Positions 31,482 through 40,763 are shown, counted from the first letter of the stretch. The stretch: 64,000 nt of DNA from Dendrosporobacter quercicolus (GCF_900104455.1 NZ_FNHB01000008.1:1-64000), one strand, 5' to 3'. Translations and numbers: made by a program. Notes: a model not told the origin generated them from the letters alone.

Positions 31482-32624
31482 ATGAACATTCTAATACTTT
31501 TTTCCCAGCCCTGGAAGGTTGGCGGCGCGGAAACGCATGTCCAGGCCTTCATCCAGGGGGTATACGGGGAGCATGAGGTTTCTCTGGCGGTCAATACAGG
31601 CAGTGATCCGGTCCGCCTGCAGGAATTGGGAGAGCGGTTTCCCCGGTTGACCATTCTGACGATTCAGGCCAGAGGCATAAATATTTTCCGCTGGGCGGCG
31701 GATATTGTGAAATTGGCTAAACTGCTTAAATCGCAAAACATTCAGATTATCAGCGCCCAGCAGCGGACAGCCGGGTTATGGTCCTGGATTTTAAGGAAAC
31801 TGACCGGCGTTCCGTTTGTTGTCACTATGCACGACTCCTGGCACCGGGCCATGGGCAAAAGGTACTATGGCGCGCTGTTCGACCGGATGATTGTTGTCAG
31901 CAGCAGTCTGGCTGAGCGGCTGCGGTCCGACTTTGCCATTGCCCCTGATAAAATCGTGCAAATTCATAACGGCATTGATTTCAGCCAGTTTATTCCGCTT
32001 GATCAACAGCAGGCCCGGCTGAAACTGGGGCTTGACCTAACCTGCAAGCTGATTTTGCATGTCAGCCGGCTTAGCTCCATTAAAGGCGCGGTAGCCCTGG
32101 CGATATTGGACAGCATTCCCCGGCTTGCAGATTATTGTCAGACGGCCAAGCTTGTGATTATTGGTGAAGGCCCGCTGCGGGCCGAACTGGAACAGCGGGC
32201 ATTGGCAGTAAATAAGAAATATGATAATATAGTTGAAATAAAAGATTTTACGACCGATATTGTGTGCTGGTACTCCGCCGCCGATTTGATTATCGGCGAA
32301 GGCCGGGTGGCCATTGAGGCTTTGGCTTGTTTAAAGCCGGTTGTCGCCATCCGCAACAGCGAATTTTTTTTCGGGGCGGTCACGGCTGATAATATTCATT
32401 CCGCAATGGCAGTCAATTTTGACGGCCGGAATTTACCGGTCAAGCCTGAGCTGCTGGTCCGGGAAATTGCGAAAGGCTGGCAGCTGACGGCCGATTGCCG
32501 GGCTGAGATCCTGCAGGCCATTCAACAGCAAATGAGCATCCCGGTGATGACCGCTCAATATCTGCAGGTGTTTCGGAAAACACTGGCGCCTGGTGGCAAT
32601 AGTGTTAAAAATGAGTCTTGCTGA
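31482..32624 (+). CDS. Glycosyltransferase, GT4-like
   Basis: The 380-residue GT-B protein begins NILILFSQPWKVGGAETHVQ, the usual GT4 acceptor-domain opening, and contains QIHNGIDFSQF and VSRLSSIKG at the domain junction. The usual E-x7-E donor motif is altered (DLIIGEGRVAIEALACLKP), so its activity may differ. The start directly abuts the heptosyltransferase stop. It probably extends the LPS core; donor and acceptor are unknown. Confidence 0.8.
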   Translation: MNILILFSQPWKVGGAETHVQAFIQGVYGEHEVSLAVNTGSDPVRLQELGERFPRLTILTIQARGINIFRWAADIVKLAKLLKSQNIQIISAQQRTAGLWSWILRKLTGVPFVVTMHDSWHRAMGKRYYGALFDRMIVVSSSLAERLRSDFAIAPDKIVQIHNGIDFSQFIPLDQQQARLKLGLDLTCKLILHVSRLSSIKGAVALAILDSIPRLADYCQTAKLVIIGEGPLRAELEQRALAVNKKYDNIVEIKDFTTDIVCWYSAADLIIGEGRVAIEALACLKPVVAIRNSEFFFGAVTADNIHSAMAVNFDGRNLPVKPELLVREIAKGWQLTADCRAEILQAIQQQMSIPVMTAQYLQVFRKTLAPGGNSVKNESC

Positions 32625-32693
32625 CTATAGAGTCAGGCGGTTGCTGCCAGAAAAATGGCTGCCTGGTTAACTTGGATTGAAGGGAGTTCAAAT

Positions 32694-33980
32694 ATGATCA
32701 AAACAGCAATCGTTGTTACGGCCAAATTATTGGAACGAATCGTTTATCTTTTGGCAGGCTGGCTGGTTATTATTCCGCTGACTTATCTGATCCCGAAAGA
32801 CAATAAACTGATCTTGTTCAAAGGTACTTCCAATAACGTTAAATATCTCTTTTTCCATGCCTGCCGGCAACCGGCCGCTGACGGCGCAAAACTGTATTTT
32901 ATGACCAGGAACAAGCAGCTGTCCGGGCAATTTAAAAAATACGGTTTGCCGGTATTGGAGTATCCCAGTTTACATAGTTTTTGGAAAATGTTCCGGGCCG
33001 GTACTTATATTGTGGATAATCACATTTCGCCATTGAATTATTATATTTTCTATCGCATCCACAAGGTACAGTTATGGCATGGCATTGTGGTCAAAAAAGT
33101 TGGCCCGTCTTCAATTAAAGGCTTGAAAAAGCTGCCGCCCAGCTGGCTGAAAACACTGGGTATGAAGCTGGTCTTTTATCCGACCTATGATGCTTTTATT
33201 TCCAATTCAGAGTTTTGCACCAGGGAAATTTTTGGTCCTACTATTAAAGCCCGCCGGTTTTTAGACTACGGCTATCCCCGCAACGATGTTTTGTTTGGCA
33301 AACCGTCTGTCGCCGAGCCGTTATGGGGAACGGATGAAATAAGCAATCAAAGGATCGAGAGCTTTAAAGCCAAGGGCGGTCAGGTGGTATTATTTTCACC
33401 CACCTGGCGGGATACCGGCGGGGAGCTTATTTCCGATCAGGCGGTTGATTTGGCAGGCTTAAATGCGTTTGGCGCTGCACACAATATTTTGTTTGTGTTC
33501 AAATTTCATCCCTCAACCCGGAGCGGGGCTGTCATTACAGACTATTCCCATTGTATGGAATATATCAAAGGGCGGGATATTTATCCGGTCATGTCACTGA
33601 TTGATCTGATGATTACCGATTATTCCTCGATTTATCTGGATTATCTCCTGTTAAAAAAACCACTGGTCTTTTTTCCGTATGACTATCAAAAATATACCGA
33701 AAAAGACCGCGATCTTATTGTTGACTATGAGTGGTTTACACCGGGGCCCAAATGTTATACCCAGCCCGAACTGGAGGCTGCCATTGCCCGCCTGCTGGTG
33801 GAAAAACAGGATGATTATACGGCCAGAAGGCAGGAAATCCTGGATGTTGCCTGCACCTATCAGGATGGCAATGCCGCGGAGCGGGTTTGGAGCTTTATTA
33901 AGGAACAGGCGCGGCTGGACAGCCCCCGGCCGGTTACGACCGGGCGCCTGACCGTGCGAGGCCGTGAAGAGCATGCCTAA
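32694..33980 (+). CDS. CDP-glycerol glycerophosphotransferase-family protein (TagB/TagF type)
   Basis: The 428-residue protein has a membrane-associating N-terminus (about 14-35) and the family core: YIVDNHISPLNYY, QLWHGIVVKKVG with the catalytic histidine, FSPTWRDTG, FKFHPS and DLMITDYSSIYLDYLLL. In monoderm Firmicutes this family builds teichoic acid; here it lies among LPS core genes, which suggests that glycerol phosphate or a similar polyol phosphate decorates the LPS. That reading is an inference. ATG 32694 follows AAGGGAG, and a TTG/ATG extension upstream is rejected. It overlaps the next gene by 8 bp. Confidence 0.82.
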   Translation: MIKTAIVVTAKLLERIVYLLAGWLVIIPLTYLIPKDNKLILFKGTSNNVKYLFFHACRQPAADGAKLYFMTRNKQLSGQFKKYGLPVLEYPSLHSFWKMFRAGTYIVDNHISPLNYYIFYRIHKVQLWHGIVVKKVGPSSIKGLKKLPPSWLKTLGMKLVFYPTYDAFISNSEFCTREIFGPTIKARRFLDYGYPRNDVLFGKPSVAEPLWGTDEISNQRIESFKAKGGQVVLFSPTWRDTGGELISDQAVDLAGLNAFGAAHNILFVFKFHPSTRSGAVITDYSHCMEYIKGRDIYPVMSLIDLMITDYSSIYLDYLLLKKPLVFFPYDYQKYTEKDRDLIVDYEWFTPGPKCYTQPELEAAIARLLVEKQDDYTARRQEILDVACTYQDGNAAERVWSFIKEQARLDSPRPVTTGRLTVRGREEHA

Positions 33981-34716
33981 TACAGCGCCAATTCTGATGT
34001 ACCACCGGGTGGATGTGGTATCAGATAATCGTAATACGGTAGCCCTGGAGCAGTTTCGCCGGCAGCTTCAATTTTTACATGACAACGGTTATACAACCAT
34101 CAGCATGAAAGCGCTGTATGACCATCTGACGGCAGACACGGCGCTGCCGGCCAAGCCGGTGCTGCTGACTTTTGATGACGGTTATGAAGATAATCACAGA
34201 CATGTATTGCCGTTATTGCAGGCCTATCGGATGAAGGCCATTGTATTTCCTGTTGCGCAGTGGGTAGGCGCAGCCTGCGGCTGGAAAAAAAATCCGGCTG
34301 CCGAGCGGCTGATGAACTGGCGGCAGCTGCAGGAATGGCAGGCCGCCGGCCTGGAAATTGGCGCCCATACCTTTTCGCATGGGCGTCTTAGTACAATGAC
34401 GGATGAGCAAGTGGCGTATGAACTGCGGCAAAGCAAAGCCGTCCTGGAGGAACAGCTCGGCCGGCCTGTGGATTTTTTATGCTATCCTTATGGCGATTTT
34501 GACGCCAGGACCGGGCAGCATGCCGAGCAGGCCGGCTATAAGGCCGCTTTAGGCATATTTAATGGTACCGGGCAGACGCAGCGGTATGCATTGCCGCGCA
34601 TTGGCGTGTCGTCCCGGACGGCGCTGTGGGAATACCGGTTGAAGGTTTCAAAACTATGGAAGGCTTTTGTTGCCGCCCGCCGGCTGGAGGGAAGCGTAAA
34701 AAATATCTTCCGGTAA
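33973..34716 (+). CDS. Polysaccharide deacetylase (NodB homology, CE4)
   Basis: The 247-residue protein has PILMYHRVD, the catalytic/metal motif LTFDDGYEDN, the HxxxH metal pair in GAHTFSHGRLS, and FLCYPYGDFD: the NodB series in order. It has no signal peptide, so it probably acts on a lipid-linked or nucleotide-linked glycan at the inner face. ATG 33973 is chosen; a GTG nine bases upstream is possible. Its place in the core cluster suggests removal of N-acetyl groups, changing charge. Confidence 0.85.
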   Translation: MPNTAPILMYHRVDVVSDNRNTVALEQFRRQLQFLHDNGYTTISMKALYDHLTADTALPAKPVLLTFDDGYEDNHRHVLPLLQAYRMKAIVFPVAQWVGAACGWKKNPAAERLMNWRQLQEWQAAGLEIGAHTFSHGRLSTMTDEQVAYELRQSKAVLEEQLGRPVDFLCYPYGDFDARTGQHAEQAGYKAALGIFNGTGQTQRYALPRIGVSSRTALWEYRLKVSKLWKAFVAARRLEGSVKNIFR

Positions 34717-34778
34717 GGAAGCCTGGCTGGTACGTTCAACGGCAGGCCGGGGGCAATAAAAAGTACTGAGGAAAATGA

Positions 34779-35882
34779 ATGGATACATTGAAAGTTTTGC
34801 TGGTTGTGCCGCGGCTGAATATCGGCGGCGCGGAATCATATGTTATTACAACCGCTCTGGGCCTGGCTCGCCGGGGGATGCAGGTGGTTGTCGCATCCTG
34901 GGGCGGTAAATTGGCGGGGCTTTTGGCCGAAGCGGGCATTGCCCACTACCTGGTTCCGGTGCGCTTAAGCAGTTATCTGACCTCGCTGATGCTGGAATAT
35001 ATCGTTAGAAAGCACGGGATCCAGCTTATTCATGCCAATTCAGCCGCCGCTGGTTATGCCGCCCTGCAGGCAGGCCAACGGCTGCATTTGCCTGTAGTCT
35101 ATACTGCTCATGGCGTTTTCGGGCATGAACCGAAAGAAATGGTCCTGGCCCAGGCGGACAAGATTATCTGCGTAAGCAATTTTCTCCACCGGCGTTCGCT
35201 GGAAAAAGGGGTGGCGGCGGAAAAACTGGTTACTATATATAATGGGATTGATTTAACTAAGTTTGCGCCCCGGCCGGCTGAGACGGCTATGCTGAGACGG
35301 CAGCTGGGGCTGGGCGAAAAGGACTTTGTCATCGGCATGGTTTCCCGGATCAAAAACCTAAAGGCCAAAGGCCATGGGGATCTTTTGACCATGCTGGCCA
35401 AATTCCAGGGGCAGCAGCCTGACTGGCGGGTGCTGGTCGTAGGCAAGGGCAATGGGCTGCGCCGCTTCAAAGCCGAGGCCCGGCAGCTGGGGGTGGGCAA
35501 TCAGATCTGCATTGCCGGCCACAGCACCGAGGTGCCGCAGCTGATGCAGGCGATGGACGTACTATTGCTGCCGTCTGATTTCGAAACGTTTGGACTGGTG
35601 CTGGTAGAAGCCATGGCGATGGCCAAACCGGTAATTGCCTATGCCGTCGGCGGCACGCCCGAAGCAATTGAGGATCAGGCTACCGGATTTTTAATACCCA
35701 AGGGCGATATTGACGCCATGTACGGAAAATTAAACCTGTTGTATGAGCAGCCGGAAGTGGCGGCGGCAATGGGCGACACAGGCGTAAGCCGGGTAAAACG
35801 AATGTTCAACAGTGACCAGATGCTTGATCAGCTGCTGGCTGTTTATGCCGAGGTGTTACAGGCCAGGCAGGATAAAAATTAA
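34779..35882 (+). CDS. Glycosyltransferase family 4 protein
   Basis: The 367-residue GT-B enzyme has LLVVPRLNIGGAESYVITTA, an ANSAAAGYAAL acceptor-domain segment, TIYNGIDLTKF, GMVSRIKNLKAKGHGDLL and the donor-site glutamate motif LPSDFETFGLVLVEAMAMAK. It is a retaining transferase of GT4 type. ATG 34779 follows GAGGAAAA. The sugar it transfers is not readable; context places it in LPS core assembly. Confidence 0.88.
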   Translation: MDTLKVLLVVPRLNIGGAESYVITTALGLARRGMQVVVASWGGKLAGLLAEAGIAHYLVPVRLSSYLTSLMLEYIVRKHGIQLIHANSAAAGYAALQAGQRLHLPVVYTAHGVFGHEPKEMVLAQADKIICVSNFLHRRSLEKGVAAEKLVTIYNGIDLTKFAPRPAETAMLRRQLGLGEKDFVIGMVSRIKNLKAKGHGDLLTMLAKFQGQQPDWRVLVVGKGNGLRRFKAEARQLGVGNQICIAGHSTEVPQLMQAMDVLLLPSDFETFGLVLVEAMAMAKPVIAYAVGGTPEAIEDQATGFLIPKGDIDAMYGKLNLLYEQPEVAAAMGDTGVSRVKRMFNSDQMLDQLLAVYAEVLQARQDKN

Positions 35883-35915
35883 AGGGCTTATGCTTTCGGC
35901 TGAAGGGATCTGCTT

Positions 35916-37016
35916 ATGAATAATGTATTTCTTGTTGGTACGCCCCTGCAGCTGCTGGCGGCCTATATTATGGCCAGTGAGCTGTTTGGTCAGGCGACGA
36001 ATCAATTGCTGCTGATTCATCCTCAAAAGGACCAAATCTGGCGCAGCAGTGATTCGCTGCGCACCATGACGGAGGACCAAGCGGTCTGGCGTCAGGTCAT
36101 TAGCCGCGACAAGTGGCTGAGCGGCGATTATATCTGGCGGTATCCCCGGGCAATGAAGCTGCTGCAGCAGCGGGTGCTGTCCTTTGGCAAAGTGGATAAC
36201 GTCTATCTCGGATCAGATAAGATTATTCAAAATCAGCTGTTCGTCGAACTGCTGGGCTGTAATTCTTATGCCCGGATTGATGACGGCATTTGGTCTTACC
36301 ACAACCGCGACCGGCGAAAACTTAGCAAACTGTGGCAGCTGGCCCGGATCAGTTTTTTTCGCAGTATCGGCGGAATTAGCGGCAATTTGCAGTACAACCT
36401 TGGCGGACTGGGCCATGGCCTGGCGGCTACCGCCGATTATCTGTTTAAACCGCAGCTGCTGGAAAGGCCTTCGCCCAATGCCGTCTGCCTGGAACGGAGT
36501 ATGGTGCAGCGGGTTATGGCAAGACTTGTTGCCGGGATGAAACCCCTGCCGGCCATGTCGGCCGGTAATTGCCTGTTGTTTTTAGGCAGTACCTTTGTTG
36601 AGCGGAAAGTGATCACCGGACAAGAGGAACAAGCGATGCTTGGTGATATTTCCCGGCTGGCGCACGATTACGGGCTAAGGCTGATTTATAAACCTCACCC
36701 CGGCGAATCGTCCGCTAAAATAGCTGACTATAGCGGCCGGTTCCCCGCAATGACCATTGTTCCCGGCAAGGATCCCATTGAAGTCCTTTATGCCAAATAC
36801 AGCAGCCTGAGATGGGCGGTAAGCATTAGCTCGTCCGGCTTGCTGTTTGCGGATGTATTTTCCGAAACTATCACGCCAATTGCGCTGTTTAAGCTGTATG
36901 CAGTGAGTACAAATGACCGGATCTTAGCGCGAATGATGGATAAGGCCGGTGTAAGCATTCCGGACAGTATCGGCGAATTGCGCAGGATGATCGGTGGTCA
37001 GGCAGCTTGTACGTAA
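35916..37016 (+). CDS. Sialyltransferase-like glycosyltransferase (possibly GT52-related)
   Basis: The 366-residue protein opens NNVFLVGTPLQLLAAYIMAS, the TPLQL wording typical of bacterial sialyltransferase-like GT52 and polysialyltransferase families. It has ARIDDGIWSY, YKPHPGESS and SISSSGLLFADVF in the later half, as in those GT-B folds. No sialic acid synthesis genes (neuB/neuA) are in the window, so the donor may be another sugar. The family link is suggestive, not proven. ATG 35916 follows GAAGGGA. Confidence 0.6.
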   Translation: MNNVFLVGTPLQLLAAYIMASELFGQATNQLLLIHPQKDQIWRSSDSLRTMTEDQAVWRQVISRDKWLSGDYIWRYPRAMKLLQQRVLSFGKVDNVYLGSDKIIQNQLFVELLGCNSYARIDDGIWSYHNRDRRKLSKLWQLARISFFRSIGGISGNLQYNLGGLGHGLAATADYLFKPQLLERPSPNAVCLERSMVQRVMARLVAGMKPLPAMSAGNCLLFLGSTFVERKVITGQEEQAMLGDISRLAHDYGLRLIYKPHPGESSAKIADYSGRFPAMTIVPGKDPIEVLYAKYSSLRWAVSISSSGLLFADVFSETITPIALFKLYAVSTNDRILARMMDKAGVSIPDSIGELRRMIGGQAACT

Positions 37017-37089
37017 ATATAATTTCCTAATACCGTTTAAACTAACTCCAGCGGGCTTATGCCGTAATTTGCGTAAGGAGTGAGTGCTT

Positions 37090-38034
37090 GTGGATACGAT
37101 TCATATCGGCTTATGCATTGATGAACAATACGCCCAGCATGCCGGCGTGACCATGGAATCGGTTTTATACAATAAAAAGTCGCGGAATCCCGTGGCCTTT
37201 CATATCATCAGCGACAGCCTGTCCGCCGGGACCTGCCACAAGCTGCGGCAGATTGCCTGCAAGTACGGGGCGGAGGTATTCGTTTATCCTGTCGCTGCGC
37301 AGGATTTTGCTCAGCTGCCGGTAAGCCGGCATATCAGCAAAGCGACCTATTATCGCTTAACCATTGTCGATATTGTACCGGCGGCAATTGAGAAGATCAT
37401 ATATCTGGATGTTGATTTACTGGTCCGCGCGGATATTGCCGGGTTATGGAACGCCGATATTTCCGGTTACCTGGCCGGAGCGGTAGTGGATAGCGGGATC
37501 GAAGCGGTTGACCGGCAAAAAGGCTTGCGGAAAATTCTCGGAATGCCGCCGCAGGAGCCTTATTTTAATGCCGGGGTATTATTTATCAACGCTGAGCGGT
37601 GGCGGGAAAAACGCACCGGGGCTGAAGTCATCCGCTATATTAACGAAAACGCCGGCAGAATCGTTTTTGCCGATCAGGACGGCCTAAATGCCGTGCTCTG
37701 GGGAAAATGGCTTGCGCTTGATCCCAAATGGAATGTCTACCGGTTCTTGTTCAGAGTCTATTATAAGCTGAGTAAGGAAAAGCAGGCGCTTAGCCAGGCT
37801 GTCGTCCAGGCGCTTAAAGACCCTGGCATCGTTCATTTCACCGGGGCGCACAAGCCCTGGAAAAATGGCTGTACTATGCCTTATGTGAATGAATATTATT
37901 TTTATCTGGCGCGGACGCCCTGGCAGGGCTTTCAGACTCCGCAGCCCGCGCTGCGGGAGAGTTTAAAAGCGTACCGCTGGAAACTCCGCCGGATTTTCTT
38001 TGATTTTCTGGACCGGTTTCAGGTCCTGGCTTAG
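37090..38034 (+). CDS. Glycosyltransferase family 8 protein
   Basis: The 314-residue retaining GT-A enzyme has HIGLCIDEQYAQHAGVTMES, the metal-binding DxD in IYLDVDLLV, FNAGVLFINAERWR, FADQDGLNAV and the HFTGAHKPWK donor-phosphate motif, which together define GT8 (WaaI/WaaJ-like LPS glucosyl- and galactosyltransferases). GTG 37090 is nine bases after AAGGAG; GTG 37084 is too close to it. The basic C-terminal tail (YRWKLRRIFFDFLDRF) may contact the membrane. Confidence 0.9.
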   Translation: MDTIHIGLCIDEQYAQHAGVTMESVLYNKKSRNPVAFHIISDSLSAGTCHKLRQIACKYGAEVFVYPVAAQDFAQLPVSRHISKATYYRLTIVDIVPAAIEKIIYLDVDLLVRADIAGLWNADISGYLAGAVVDSGIEAVDRQKGLRKILGMPPQEPYFNAGVLFINAERWREKRTGAEVIRYINENAGRIVFADQDGLNAVLWGKWLALDPKWNVYRFLFRVYYKLSKEKQALSQAVVQALKDPGIVHFTGAHKPWKNGCTMPYVNEYYFYLARTPWQGFQTPQPALRESLKAYRWKLRRIFFDFLDRFQVLA

Positions 38035-38052
38035 TACCGTAAGGAGTTCGCT

Positions 38053-39015
38053 GTGAAAAAAATTATGATATTTACACCGGCCATAGCCGCGTCCAATATT
38101 GGTGATGAAATTATCTATGAAGCGTGTGATAAGGTAATCAAATCCCTGTATCCTGACGGCTTTTATGTCAATGTTTCAACCCATCTGCCGCTGGATAGCT
38201 GGCTGGAGCAGTTTCAGGACGCCGATTTGAAGTTTGTCGCCGGTTCAAATTTGCTGGGCCGGCAGCGCTGGCGTAAACGCAGCCAGTGGAATTTGCATCT
38301 GTCTGCGCTTTCCTGGGCAGCGCCCAGTATTTTAATGGGCGTAGGCTGGCACCGCTATCAACGGAAAAGCACCGCCCTGGTCAGCAAATATGTCTATCGC
38401 CAGGTCTTGTCCAGGGACTATATCCATTCCGTAAGGGACAATTATACCCTGGAGAAGTTAAAAGAAATCGGTTTTGACAATGCGCTGAACACCGGATGCC
38501 CCACGATGTGGGGCCTGACGCCGGAACATTGCCAAACAATACCGCTGAAAAAAAGTGAAAAAGTCCTTACAACAGTAACCGACTATCATCAGGATCCGCA
38601 AAAAGATGCTGATATGCTCGATGTCCTGACCAGAAACTATCGGGAAGTTTATGTATGGCTGCAAGGCTATCATGATTATGATTATTTACAGGCGCTGCAT
38701 GTTTTGGATAAGGTTAAAATCGTTCCGCCTAATTTAGCGGCCTATCAGTCGTTTTTGAACAATGAGCAGGTCGATTACGTTGGTACGCGACTGCACAGCG
38801 GTATCAAAGCGCTCCAGTGCGGGAAAAGAACGGTCATTATTGGTATTGATAACCGGGCCAATGAGAAACAGAAAGATTTTAACCTGCCGGTGCTGCGCCG
38901 GGAAAATATCACGGAGCTGGAAGCTCTGATCAATACAAGCTTTATAACGCAAATCCATTTGCCGGCCGAGCACATTCAGCAATGGAAAAATCAGTTTGCC
39001 CAGGGGCAAGGTTAG
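38053..39015 (+). CDS. Polysaccharide pyruvyltransferase family protein (first)
   Basis: The 320-residue protein belongs to the CsaB/WcaK-type family that transfers pyruvate from phosphoenolpyruvate onto sugars as ketals. It has SNIGDEIIYEACDKV near the N-terminus, FVAGSNLLG, SVRDNYTLEKLKEIG, and a late VGTRLHSGIKALQCGKRTV with the conserved histidine. GTG 38053 follows AAGGAG. Pyruvylated glycans are classic ligands of SLH domains in monoderm relatives, so a link to the SLH porins is conceivable but unproven. Confidence 0.85.
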   Translation: MKKIMIFTPAIAASNIGDEIIYEACDKVIKSLYPDGFYVNVSTHLPLDSWLEQFQDADLKFVAGSNLLGRQRWRKRSQWNLHLSALSWAAPSILMGVGWHRYQRKSTALVSKYVYRQVLSRDYIHSVRDNYTLEKLKEIGFDNALNTGCPTMWGLTPEHCQTIPLKKSEKVLTTVTDYHQDPQKDADMLDVLTRNYREVYVWLQGYHDYDYLQALHVLDKVKIVPPNLAAYQSFLNNEQVDYVGTRLHSGIKALQCGKRTVIIGIDNRANEKQKDFNLPVLRRENITELEALINTSFITQIHLPAEHIQQWKNQFAQGQG

Positions 39016-39026
39016 GATGATTTGGT

Positions 39027-39452
39027 GTGAGACTGTTACTCGTTTTACTAGTTCTGCTGATCATGAGCACGATCTTTTATTTTTCCAGCATTCCCGACCT
39101 GCATTTTATCGATCATGAGGCTCTGCCGGCCTGGCTGAAGTCCTGGATCAACCAATATTCACTGAAGCTGGGCGGAGAGGGCTTCTTTTCTTATACGCTC
39201 AGCCTGCATCCCGACTTTATCCTCCATAAGCTTGGCCATATTGCTCTATATGGCCTGCTGGGCAGCTGCTTGTTTCTGGCGACCAACAGATCGGTAGGCT
39301 GGAGCGTATTTCTTACAATAATCTTTGCGGTAAGCGATGAGTTGCATCAAGGCTATGTTCCCGGCCGGAGCAGCCGGTTCGGGGATGTGGCGTTGGATGT
39401 GGCCGCAGCGGTCCTGTCTATTTTACTGATCCGTAAGCTTAGGCAGAAATAA
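39027..39452 (+). CDS. VanZ-like membrane protein
   Basis: The 141-residue protein has an N-terminal hydrophobic helix (LLLVLLVLLIMSTIFYFSS), a HKLGHIALYGLLGSCLFLA segment and the DELHQGYVPGRSSRFGDVALD motif of VanZ-like proteins, then a final helix. The family is named after a teicoplanin-resistance protein, but most members have unknown roles. GTG 39027 has only a weak AGGATG in front. It closes the core-glycan cluster. Confidence 0.85.
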   Translation: MRLLLVLLVLLIMSTIFYFSSIPDLHFIDHEALPAWLKSWINQYSLKLGGEGFFSYTLSLHPDFILHKLGHIALYGLLGSCLFLATNRSVGWSVFLTIIFAVSDELHQGYVPGRSSRFGDVALDVAAAVLSILLIRKLRQK

Positions 39453-39550
39453 TGGTCTGACAACTAAGAGTAGTACCTTGACCGAATAGGAAATGGTTGA
39501 ACGATTGTCGAACTAATGAGGAAAGAGCAATGGCAAGGAGTAACTGACGA

Positions 39551-40342
39551 ATGTTTGATCTGCATATTCATATCATTCCCGGCATTGATGACGGGGCTAA
39601 AGACGAGAAGACCACGCGCGAAATGCTGAAAATTGCCGCCGCCCAGGGTACAACCCATATGGTGGCAACGCCCCACGTCATTGAGGGGGACTGGCTGCCG
39701 GACTGGGAAACGATTCTCAGCCACTGCGAAAATCTCCGGCAAGCGGCAGGAGACCTGGGCTTGAATTTAACACTGTATCCCGGCGGCGAAATTGCCATGA
39801 GCATGGATATCCTGGACTTGATCAAAGGCCCCGGCCCTTATTGCCTCAATGGCGGGCGGTATCTGCTGGTGGAATTTCCCGCGGCTGAAATTCCTGATTT
39901 TGCCGATGACTTTTTCTTTACCCTGCAAACCCGCGGGGTTACCCCGGTAATTGCCCATCCGGAACGGCATCCGGTCATCGCCCGGCAGCCGGAGCGACTG
40001 GCCCAGTGGATCAACCGGGGCATCCTCACCCAGGTCAATTGCACCAGCCTGGCGGGCAAGATGGGGGAGCGTACCAGGCTGACGGCTGAGCTTTTAGTAG
40101 CCAATCAGATGATCTATAGCCTTGGCTCGGACGCTCACGGCCTGCGCACCCGCAATCCCGGCATGCGGGAAGGCGTTGCCAAGCTGGAAGCCCTGCTCGG
40201 ATCGGCCGGAGCCCGCCGGATTATGTATGAACAGCCCCTGGCAATCGTCAACAGCCAGGAGGTGGCCATCCGGGAGATCAATCAGATCGTTCAACAGTCC
40301 AGGCCTAACCTGCTGACCCGCTTGATCCGGAAATATTTTTAG
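39551..40342 (+). CDS. PHP-type tyrosine phosphatase CpsB/YwqE
   Basis: The 263-residue enzyme dephosphorylates the bacterial tyrosine kinase that controls polysaccharide assembly. It has the PHP metal motifs: DLHIHIIPGIDDGAKD, ATPHVIEG, IAHPERHP and LGSDAHGLRTR. This manganese-dependent type is typical of Firmicutes (CpsB, YwqE), unlike the low-molecular-weight Wzb of enterobacteria. ATG 39551 has AAGGAG ten bases before it. The matching kinase is at 43302, after the exporter genes. Confidence 0.93.
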   Translation: MFDLHIHIIPGIDDGAKDEKTTREMLKIAAAQGTTHMVATPHVIEGDWLPDWETILSHCENLRQAAGDLGLNLTLYPGGEIAMSMDILDLIKGPGPYCLNGGRYLLVEFPAAEIPDFADDFFFTLQTRGVTPVIAHPERHPVIARQPERLAQWINRGILTQVNCTSLAGKMGERTRLTAELLVANQMIYSLGSDAHGLRTRNPGMREGVAKLEALLGSAGARRIMYEQPLAIVNSQEVAIREINQIVQQSRPNLLTRLIRKYF

Positions 40343-40437
40343 GACAGTCGTGTTACACTGTGGGAAAATGTCGGGAAATAGTTGAAAATAGTGAAAAGTT
40401 TCTCTTTCCAAATGTTAGGCTAAATGATAAAATAAAA

Positions 40438-40514
40438 CTAGGACTTTAGTCGCGTGTTAGGAAAAAGGTCCTAGCGACTGATTTGCCTGGGGGTTAAGGC
40501 AAACGACTACCCTC
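40438..40514 (+). promoter_or_regulatory. Pseudoknot-like structured leader before a 66-aa gene
   Basis: CTAGGAC (40438-40444) pairs perfectly with GTCCTAG (40468-40474). Inside that loop, AGTCGC (40448-40453) can pair with GCGACT (40474-40479), giving interleaved stems, or TAGTCG (40447-40452) can pair with CGACTA (40504-40509). A further hairpin TTTGCC/GGCAAA (40482-40503) carries GGGT in its loop that matches ACCC (40509-40512). The mutually exclusive pairings just before a strong ribosome site suggest a regulatory RNA. I match it to no known class. Confidence 0.55.
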
Positions 40515-40551
40515 TTGATGTATTTAATATCATTTCTTCAGGAGGGGTCAT

Positions 40552-40752
40552 ATGGATAAGTTGGCACAAATTCAACATTTGCGAATTCAGCTAGGCGCCC
40601 TGGGGTATCATGATTTTCAGATTGACAGCATGATAAAAGAAGAAATTGGCACTGCCAAGCTGACGGGGCTTTCAGAGGAACAATACGAGCAATGCATTGA
40701 AACTTTGCAAGGCTATATCGAATTTGCCAGCAAATGTCAGAAGAAGAAATAA
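40552..40752 (+). CDS. Small helical protein of unknown function
   Basis: The 66-residue product is acidic in the middle and lysine-rich at the end (KCQKKK), with no signal or membrane segment, and looks entirely alpha-helical (LRIQLGALGYHDFQIDSMI, LSEEQYEQCIETLQGYIEFA). ATG 40552 follows a strong AGGAGGGG (40540-40547). It lies between the CpsB phosphatase and the wza operon, with its own leader and terminator, so it seems to be separately controlled. I do not recognise the family. Confidence 0.72.
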   Translation: MDKLAQIQHLRIQLGALGYHDFQIDSMIKEEIGTAKLTGLSEEQYEQCIETLQGYIEFASKCQKKK

Positions 40753-40763
40753 AACGCAAAGGG

